A stretch of 64,000 bases of DNA, from positions 434,001 to 498,000 of the forward strand of contig JADJPL010000004.1 of NCBI GenBank assembly GCA_016713275.1. The letters run 5' to 3'. Shown piece after piece: positions 25,445 through 33,858 of this stretch. Position 1 is the stretch's first letter. Each line of letters opens with the position of its first letter. The translations under genes and the position numbers were made by a program. The notes under the pieces were generated by a model. The model was not told where the DNA came from. It saw nothing but the letters and a program-made list of their open reading frames with translations, and searched no databases. This DNA comes from Haliscomenobacter sp. Its GTDB lineage: Bacteria > Bacteroidota > Bacteroidia > Chitinophagales > Saprospiraceae.

Positions 25445-27447
25445 GTTGCACCGTGGTTTCGAGGGATTCGCTGAGCAGATCGGTGACCTTGACGCGGATG
25501 CGGCCGGCATCGGCGGGAATCGGATAAACACCCCGGACTAACTCATTGCCCGGCGGCACATCCACCACCGAGGGCTCGAACACCGCGCCGTCGTAATGAA
25601 AGTCCACCATGACCGACTCCACGAGTTCGCGCCAGTCCTCCACGTTTTCCTTCATGAGGGAGAGCTTCTGGAGCAGGTTCATGGGGTAGAACTGCCGGAT
25701 CACGAGCTGGTCCCCTTCGATGGTAATCTCCGCCTCCGCATCCCGCTTGAATTCCAGGTTGGACTTGTCGCGCAGGATGTCCACCACCTCCACGTCGAGG
25801 TTGAAGCCGGAGGCTTTGAGCTGTTCCCGGAGGTAGGCCCCCAGCTCGGGCTCGTGGCCCATGCACACCAGCGTGAGGTGCTCCACCGGCTTGCCAGGGT
25901 TGGCTTCGTTGCGCTTTTCGAAGGTCTTGTAATCGAAGCCCGTGATGAGTCTGGTTGAGATCGGCCCGGGTAGCCAGGCGGTTGACGGGCATGATCCGGA
26001 CCATGCGGCCATCTTTTTCGCCATCGTAGAGGGTGTTGCCCGGCAGGGGCTGTATTTCCAGGGCTTTGAGGAGCAGCTCTTTCGCTTCCACCGGGTTGCG
26101 GAACACGTCGTAGTGGTTGACGTTATAGACCTCAAAGCCGGTATAATAATCCGTGATAGGCTTTTCAACAGGGGTATCCTCCTCCTCCCCGTAAGCTATC
26201 GCCGGCTCGGCGGCCATGAGTTGCAGTTCGCCGGCTGCCTTGGCCTGCTTCGCCCGCAGATCGGCCGCCACCCCGAGCAGGCGCTTGGTGGTGGTCTGTA
26301 TAGCGCCGAGGTTGATGTCCGCCCCGATGAAGCGACGCCCCAGCTTCATGGCTACCGCCTGCGTGGTGCCGCTTCCCATGAAGCAGTCGAAGACGAGGTC
26401 GCCGGGGTTGGAGGAGGCTCGGATGATGCGTTCGAGAAGGGCTTCGGGCTTTTGAGTTGGATAACCAAGCCTCTCAATTGCTTGAGGATTAATAGGAGGA
26501 AAATCAGTCCATAAGGATTGTACGCTTTTCCCTTGCCATTCGTCAAGGTATTGTTTTCGCTGAATTCTCTTTGACTTATCCTCGGGGAAATAAAGCTTAC
26601 CAGCTTTATCATATTCAATCATTTTTTCCAACGAAATACTCCATCCATTTGAGTGAGGCTTATATCCTTTATAATCATAAACAAGATTTGGGCGTGGATT
26701 GGGTGAGTTAATAGGACTCAATCTATATAGTCTTCCATTATCCGAATTGGTGAACCTTTCTTTCACATAGTCATCATCTAAATTCCTCACATAGAAAGGG
26801 TTATATTTATAATTTTCTGTTTTCGAATACCAGAAAATAGTATCAGTTACAGATTCAAAAGAATTTCCTTCTTCTGAAGTTGAAGTACGTCCTCCTCTTC
26901 GTTTCCATATAATCTCATTTTTAAAATTTCCAGAACCGAAGATTTCATCTAATATACATCTAATCAAATGGCTCTTGTGCCAATCACAATGAATATAAAC
27001 GCTGCCGCTTTCAGACAATAGTTCGCGTATTAAAACCAGCCTCTCGTAAATAAACTGCAAATACTCATCATTGCTCCAAATATCAGTATACTGCTTCTCC
27101 TCAAATGCGGAGGAATTATTTTCGACGGTTGTTCCTTTCAGGCTGATCTTCTTTTTATAATCCGCCTTCGAATCAAATGGCGGGTCGATATAGACCAGGT
27201 CCACCTGTCCGCGGTAGGTTTTAAGCAGGTGGCTCATGACCTGGAGGTTATCGCCCCAGAAGATCTTGTTGAGCCATCCGCGGGTAGTTTCGCCGTGTAC
27301 TTCCTTGAGCTGAGCCGGGTAGTACTGCGTGGAGCGGAAGGGGCGCTTGCCCTTCCAATGGAGCATGGGGTAGCCTTTTATGGGCTCGAAGGTGAAGTCT
27401 TCGAGGGAAGGGAGGTGCTGGTCTGGTTTGAGGTTGAGGGTGGGCAT
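25437..27447 (-). CDS. mod: Type III DNA methyltransferase Mod subunit (one frameshift)
   Basis: About 670 residues when a one-base break near 25950 is corrected. Motif IV is LVYIDPPFDSKADY (about 27180) and motif I is VFDCFMGSGTTQAVA (about 26380), the beta-class order of type III Mods. Between them lies the target-recognition region. From 26447 to about 27180 the DNA is abruptly AT-rich, while both flanks are GC-rich; this stretch encodes the central region and suggests a swapped recognition domain. It starts 12 bp after the NACHT-TOPRIM stop. Confidence 0.92.
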
Positions 27448-27459
27448 ATAGTAAAACTC

Positions 27460-30352
27460 TTAATTCAAAAAATCAGATTTCTGTTTACAAATATCATCAA
27501 TAGACTGAAATAAACATTTGAAGTCTTCAAAAATAGAAATATCCCTTTGTTTTCTAACCACTTTTGCAAATCGAGCTTTTTTCTCCTTTATTTCAAAAAC
27601 ACCGGAAATAGGAGTGCTCTTCACCATGTTATGTTCTTCAAGAAAAAACTGTGGAAAATAATGTTCTATTTCAAAAAACATAAATTCATTCTTTTCTTGA
27701 GAATATTGATTCTTATCAGGAGGAATGGGTATAAGCAATGCATAAATTGCAAAATTTTTTATGTTTTTTTGTTCTATAATTAATTTTTTCAAAAAAAAGT
27801 TTCTTTCAATGATTCAAATTCTTGAATTCCTTTTGAGTCATTGTCAAATAAACCAATAATAACATCTTCAGGTGACGGAGGAGGGATCGTGGAAAGCATT
27901 TTACTCAATGTCTGCGCACCACCAGTGGAAGCATTTCCACATTGCCTTATTTCCCAATAAGGAGTATCTCCAGTTAAAACATTATATGCGGTATTAATAA
28001 TCACTGAATCAGTTTCCCCCTCAGTAAATATCTTAACATTCTTAAGTGAATTAATATTATCAAATTTCGTATAACGTAATTCTTTAATCGGAGTTTTAAT
28101 ATAATAATTAACATTTTCAATATTTTTTATCATCCTTTCTCTTATTTTCTTCTTTTCCCTTTGATTTTTCACGAAAGAAGGATTCACAAAATCCAATACC
28201 CTCTCAAACAACAGAACCATAATTGGTATATTCAAAATATTTTTTGCTTCAAAAAGTTGCGAGAGCTTACTTGGATCATTTATTTTCTCAGAATTTAGAG
28301 TTACAGCAAGATTAAACATCTGATAAGCAACGCTATGGGCCCTTAAGTCATTCTGGGAGTCAAAATCCAGATACTGTTCCATCAACTCATCAAAAGCCAT
28401 AGAAATGGCTCCTTTTAAAGTTAAGGAGTCATAGCTAAATAAAAAATAAATTGTTGATAGGGATGCTACTTGTGGAAGGGTTAAGCCAGAAAAAAAATTT
28501 GTTTCTTCCGAGGCGAAAATTTTAATTTTCTCAAAAAGTTTAAGATTCAAGTGCGTTGCTATTTTGATTGCATCTTTTCTAATTGATTCATCTGTAAGAT
28601 AAAGTGCTTGCAAAAGATATCCAAAGCCACTACTTGCGATAAATACATCCACAAGCCTATCATAGGATGCAATTTTCGAAGTAATTTGTTTTAAAAATTC
28701 AGGCATGTCTTTAGATCTGCCTGCATAGAAGATTGAAGTATTTTGCCAATTTAATTCAGTAAAACGATTTACGAGTTCCGACTGTAGTTCTCTCTTCTGA
28801 TTAAAAATTTCAAGGGCAGCAAAGTACTCCATGAATGAATCATGTTTAAACTTAACATATTGATTATCTTCAACAAACAACAGATCAATATCTTTTATAA
28901 AATATTTTAGAATATCAGGTATGGCTTTCTCATCATAAGAAGAACTCTTTGATTTCAAAAAATCGGTGACAAAAACCTCAAATTCATTGACAGCCTTGGG
29001 TCTTCGTTCCTTGGTTTGGAGTATTGAGAGAGCATAAAGCGAAAGAATTCTTTCTTTAATTGTAATATCCAAAAATCCAAAGAAGAATTCACCGTAGACC
29101 TCCCAAGTAGAATAATCTTAAAACTATCATAAATATCAGTTATCGTAGCAGGGATCTCATAATGTTTTTCTTCAAAAAGAATTGAAATTAAAGATAAAGT
29201 CAATGGCGTAACTGCTAGCTTTTCTAAAATCTTATTACTCCGAAGTGATTCTAATAACTTTCCTGATTTATCAAAATCAAAGCAAAAAAAATGTTCTAAA
29301 AATTCTTTTGCTTGATTTAAGTTAAAATTCTCAATACGAACCCGATCAAATTCCTTTTTTACTTCTAACCCATCAAGTAAATAATGATCATCTCTCGTAG
29401 AAATAACATATCGGAGGTCAAAATCAGTTGAAAGTCTCTGAATATCAGCTAAAATTTTCGCCTTCTTATCTTTACTAAACTCATCGATAGAGTCAATCAA
29501 AATTAGCAACTCATAATCTCGAAAAACTTTTTTCAGGTCAAAATCTGTAAATGCCTTTAACAACTGAGAGTCAATCGCTTTTTCTATACTATCGCTATTC
29601 GCAACAATATCTAATTGTCGAATTAGTATCGGTAAAGTTTTTTTGTCTCTAGCCGCATTTCTGATTACAATTTCCTTGCCAATTTTTTTCTGAAGAGTTG
29701 ATTTTCCGGTTCCAGCATCTCCTGTCAAGATATAATTTCCCGAAGCAACAATTTTTTCTCTATTAAAGCTCCTGGTAAAAACAATAGAACTATCCTTTTC
29801 ATCGCTTATTATTATTGATATTCGAGGTTCAATAAAAATATCCAGCATGTCTATATACTTTTTATCAAGCTTAAGGCACTTCAATTCATTATCTTCTTCA
29901 ACTTCGGAAATAAATAGATCCTCATATGGCTTAATAAACGTATCTGTATGCCCCCAATATTCCGGAAAATGAGTATCAATCTTTTCTATCAAATCATTTA
30001 AATTCCAATATTCAAATCGCAGGCTCAAGAATTGGGCCTGAATATTCCTTTTATAGTAATCTGAAATTTCTTTTCGATTTAAAGAGATTATATAAGCCAC
30101 ATCGAATCTTTCAATGTCTAACTTTTCAAAATTTCATGAATCCTGGAGTTTTTTCCACTCAACTCTTCCAATGAGGGCACAAAAAGCAGCTTTCGCGGTG
30201 AAAACGAGGCATTTTCACTCGCTAGTATGACATTATCAAATTCTCTTATTATTGAAGATAAATTCGCCTTCCTCAAGCTGCTCCAGCAAGATTAAGATAT
30301 CGCCTAAATTTGAAATAGCAGAAATTATTGCCTTTTTGTTTGGACTTGTCAT
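27460..30352 (-). CDS. NACHT NTPase with C-terminal TOPRIM domain (four frameshifts)
   Basis: A start at 30352 (MTSPNKKAIISAISNLGD) and four adjoining readings make about 960 residues. Residues 1-150 are not recognised. The NACHT/STAND core follows: Walker A NYILTGDAGTGKSTLQKK (about 29725), Walker B LLILIDSIDEFSKD (about 29490), and sensor arginine in YVISTRDDHYLLDG. A helical region leads to a TOPRIM-like domain: VKIFTEGETDSVIINT (about 28015) and IIGLFDNDSKGIQEF (about 27840), supplying the Glu and Asp-x-Asp. Breaks are near 30285, 30125, 29070 (T5) and 27790 (T8). DNA is far more AT-rich than the operon around it. Confidence 0.75.
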
Positions 30353-30363
30353 ATCTGATTTTT

Positions 30364-33294
30364 TTATTCTGAATATTTTCTGGGATTACACAAATACCGC
30401 ATATCGCAATCCCAGCAGAGCTTTTCCGATTTAGCGATGTGCGCCATGTCAAAATCTTTGGCTTCGATCTTTTGCACCACTTCGTCAAACGAGGCGATGG
30501 TCGCAGAGATATTGTGTGCATTGGCGGAGAAGGTAATCTTCGGATTTCCTTCCTCCTCTTTGGGGTAATAAAGGTGCATTTTGCTCACTTTGTGGCCGGT
30601 GCGTTCTTCCACGAGGTGGGCATAGACCTCAAGCTGGCGGCGGTACTGATTCAGCCGGCGGCGGATGATGGGGTCTTCGGAGTTGACGTCGGGTTTATCG
30701 CCCGACTTGAAGTCCACCAGTTCCACCGTATCGTGCTCGCCCTTGATCAGGTCGATAGTCCCTTTCAGGATGTAGCCTTCCTTCACCAGCGACACCGGCA
30801 CTTCTGCTTCCTGGATGCGTTGCCACTGATCCTGGTTGCGGTCGCGGTAACGCAGCACCTGGCCCTGGAGGGCGTTGAGCTGCGCCCGGTGCAAGTAGGT
30901 GCGCTGCGCTTTCGACAAGAGGGCGTAGTTTTCCTCAAACCAGCCCTGGATGCGCTCGTCCGTCAGGCTTTCGTGGCTATCGCCACGCAATACGGCCTTG
31001 TGGATGTCTTCGATCGTCTGGTGGAGCAGGCTGCCGCCCAGCACGCCCCCGGTGCGGACCTCCACAAATTCCAGTTCCTTGAAGTACTTGTACTGCAGAG
31101 GGCAGTTTTCGTAGAGCAGGATATGGGAGGTGAAGGAATATTCGTGTTTGATATGCACGGGCCGGATGGCGTCGAGCTGCAGGGCGCTGGCGTCGAATGC
31201 ATCGCTTCTCCAATAGGGAAGCGGCCGGAATACCGGCTCAAAATACTTCGAGGGGCTCTTTGCCCGGCCCTCCTGCTCGCGGGCAGTCAGCACCAGCAGG
31301 TTCTGCGGGCGCGAAAACGCTGTATAGAATAAGCGCCAGAAGTCAAATACCTTGGTGCGCTCCAGGGGCTCGAAGGGCGGCTTGGTGTAATATTGTTCCT
31401 GGAGGATCACATCGGTTTCCTTATGCTGTTTGACCGGATTGAGGTTCAGGGAACCGACTACCACCACCGGGAACTCGAGCCCTTTGGATTGGTGGATAGT
31501 CATGAACGATACGCAGCCCGAGGGCGCATATTCATCAAAATCCTCGTACTCTTCGATGCCCCCGTCGATAAGGTAGCGCAGGTAGGTATTGAAAAGATCC
31601 TGAAGGTCCTGCTGCAGGCGCTTTGGCGTCAGCACCGAAATATTGAACAGGTACTCAAACTTGAAGAAGAGTTTGGACAGTTGGGCAATATTGTAAGCGG
31701 AGCGCAGGTTGGCCTTGCTACCGTTCAGATCCGTCTCCACGAACTCCGCGAACAGGGGGGTATTCCAGCAACTGATACAGAGGGCCGCAAACGCGTAGTT
31801 GGTGTTTTTGGTAAGGCCGAGATGTTCCTTGGCCCTGCGCTGGCACCACTGCAGGAGGGCTTTGTGCTTTTCCGGATTGGCGCGCAGCGTATCGGCAAAG
31901 CGGGTTTTGCAGTGCAGGTAATAGTCCCAGACGTCGAGATGGGCCTCATCCCCCCATTTCAGGTCTTCAAACAGGTTGGGGAAGATAAAAATAATGGCCC
32001 CCAGCAGGAGCTGGACCTCCTCGCGCTGAAAGAATAGCGCTGAACGCGGAGAGAAAACCGGTATTCCGTTGCTTTCCAGGTAATCGGCCAGTTCGATCAC
32101 CCGCTCATTTTTGACCGATTTGAAGAGAAAGGCGATCTGGTTGTAATCCTGCAAAGCCCCGTTGGTCTCCAACCTTCGGATAAACTGAAAGACTTCCTCG
32201 TAGTAATCTTCCCAATCGCCGTCGGCAGATACCCGGATCACGGAGGCGCAATCCAGGAAATCGCCCTCCTGCGGTTGAATGACCTTGGGAAAGCGGAACG
32301 CCTGTTCGTTTTCCTCCCAGTCGCACTGTGCCATCCAGCGGTTGTAGAAGTCGATAATGCCCGGATGGGAGCGGTAGTTGGTCGTCAGTTCCACGCGCTT
32401 GCAGGCGCCAGGGGGGAAGTTTTGCTCGAATTCCAGGATATTCCGGATCGTAGCCCCCCGGAAGCGATAGAGGCCCTGGTCGTCGTCGCCGACTACGCAA
32501 AAGTTCTGGTGCGCAGCCGCCAGCCGCAGCAGGATGCGCTCCTGAATGGTGTTGGTATCCTGGTATTCGTCCACCATGATGTAGCGGATGCGGCCCTGGA
32601 GGGTGGCGAGTACCTCGGGATGGTTTTCCAGCAGGGCAAGGATTTCAGACTGTATGGCCGAAAAGTCAAGCGCATTCTCTACCTTCAGTTGGGCGGTATA
32701 AAGCTGCGCGAATATCCCCAGCGCCCGGACGCCGGGATCATCGGAAGCCTCCAGCACCTGTGGATCCAGGCATTCTTCTGCCACTTTGGACACCCAAGCG
32801 GCCAGGGTTTTGGCCTTTTCCCAACGGGCGCTTTTAGGGCTTCCGAGCAAAATTTCCGCCCGTCGACATCGAGGTATCGCTTCAGATGGCGAAACAGGAG
32901 GAACTTCTGGTCGAAATCGTCGAGCAGGCGGTAACTGCGTTTCAACCGGGTATATTCCCGGAATTCTTCCAGGATGCGCAGGAAAATAGAATGGAGCGTG
33001 CCGATGTACATTTCGTTGAGGTTCACCCGCAGTCCGAGTTCGAGCATCCGGTTGGATACGCGGGTGATCAGGCCTTTTGCCGCTTTCTCTGTAAAAGTAG
33101 CCGCCATGATCTGCTCGGCAGGCACTCCGCTTTGTACCAGGTGCACAATACGCTCCACCAGGGTAAACGTTTTGCCAGATCCCGGACCTGCGATGATGAG
33201 GAGCGGGCCCTGAGTATGGCGGATGGCTGCTTCCTGGGAAGGGCTAGGAGCAGCTTTTTGCGTAACGTATATTTTCGGCCTGGCTGGTGTCCAT
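30364..33294 (-). CDS. UvrD-family helicase with RecB-like Fe-S nuclease domain (two frameshifts)
   Basis: ATG at 33294 opens MDTSQAENIRYA; after a break in A5 near 33250 the reading is PSPSQEAAIRHTQGPLL, IIAGPGSGKTFTLVERI (Walker A, Q motif before it). A second break is near 32860. VDEYQDTNTIQERIL is motif II, FCVVGDDDQGLYRFRG motif III, FMTIHQSKGLEFPVVVV motif V. The C-terminal third is RecB/AddB-like: ENCPLQYKY cysteine, DTVELVDFKSGDK active site, and CWDCDMRYLC for a 4Fe-4S cluster. About 975 residues, first gene of the seven-gene operon, stop 11 bp before the NACHT gene. It would unwind and degrade DNA. Confidence 0.9.
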
Positions 33295-33307
33295 AGAACT
33301 GAGGTGT

Positions 33308-33406
33308 TTATTCTTTACCTGTCCAGTTGGAGAGTTCGCAGCTCATCCGTCCGTTCGGATCGCCGTCGATGAGGAATATTTTTATGGTTTTTCCAAATTG
33401 CACCAT
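33308..33406 (-). pseudogene. N-terminal remnant of a GIY-YIG/DUF4357-type protein
   Basis: A 32-residue reading MVQFGKTIKIFLIDGDPNG continues RMSCELSNWTGKE and stops. This is the start of a Bacteroidota protein family in which this N-terminus precedes a GIY-YIG nuclease domain; the rest is missing and the uvrD start follows 13 bp later. It may be a deletion scar, or a leader peptide kept with the operon. Confidence 0.5.
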
Positions 33407-33489
33407 GGGGTAGCGTTTTCGGGGCTAATAACTTGGCTTTACCAGGATCACAACGAATCCTGTACAATGGTTTTGTCTATGCTTTTTTA

Positions 33490-33537
33490 CAAAAAAGGCC
33501 ACAGCCGACCACGTTCTACGGTGTCTTCTGTAGCCTC
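33490..33537 (-). terminator. Rho-independent terminator of the upstream minus-strand gene
   Basis: On the minus strand AGGCTACAG pairs with CTGTGGCCT (one G-U pair; positions 33528-33536 and 33496-33504) and is followed by TTTTTT. It lies between the large secreted-protein gene and the seven-gene operon, and would insulate the operon from upstream transcription. Confidence 0.5.
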
Positions 33538-33649
33538 TCTTTTTAACAACCTAATGTACGGCTTTTCCCGTTTTGAACGAGATGATTTCTATGCCTGAGG
33601 GCCGGTGATATTTCTCAGGGGGGAAGGCGGCGGCGCGCTTTGCCTTTGG

Positions 33650-33832
33650 CCAGAACGGATTACAAATCCGTTCAACAGTTCGCGGATTGCAAATCCACGC
33701 TACAGGCGGATTGCAAACCCGTTGAACCATCGCGGATTGCAAATCCGCGCTACAGGCGGATTGCAAATCCGTTCAACAGTTCGCGGATTGCAAATCCGCG
33801 CTACAGGCAGATTGCAAATCCGCGCTACATCC
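33650..33832 (+). repeat. Palindromic repeat cluster C
   Basis: Six or seven copies of the palindrome GCGGATTGCAAATCCGC or close variants, spaced by GCTACAG or GTTCAACAGTT linkers of about 7-11 bp. The same palindrome occurs at 36936-36977 on the other side of the 985-residue gene. Two linker types alternate. It resembles REP/BIME-like elements. Confidence 0.8.
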
Positions 33833-33858
33833 CCGCCCCAACGCCCCGCCATCCAATG

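Noticed and set aside
33650..33832. CRISPR array or tRNA-like palindromes
   Set aside because: Repeats are 17-bp palindromes with 7-11 bp linkers of only two types, so not CRISPR; no cloverleaf.
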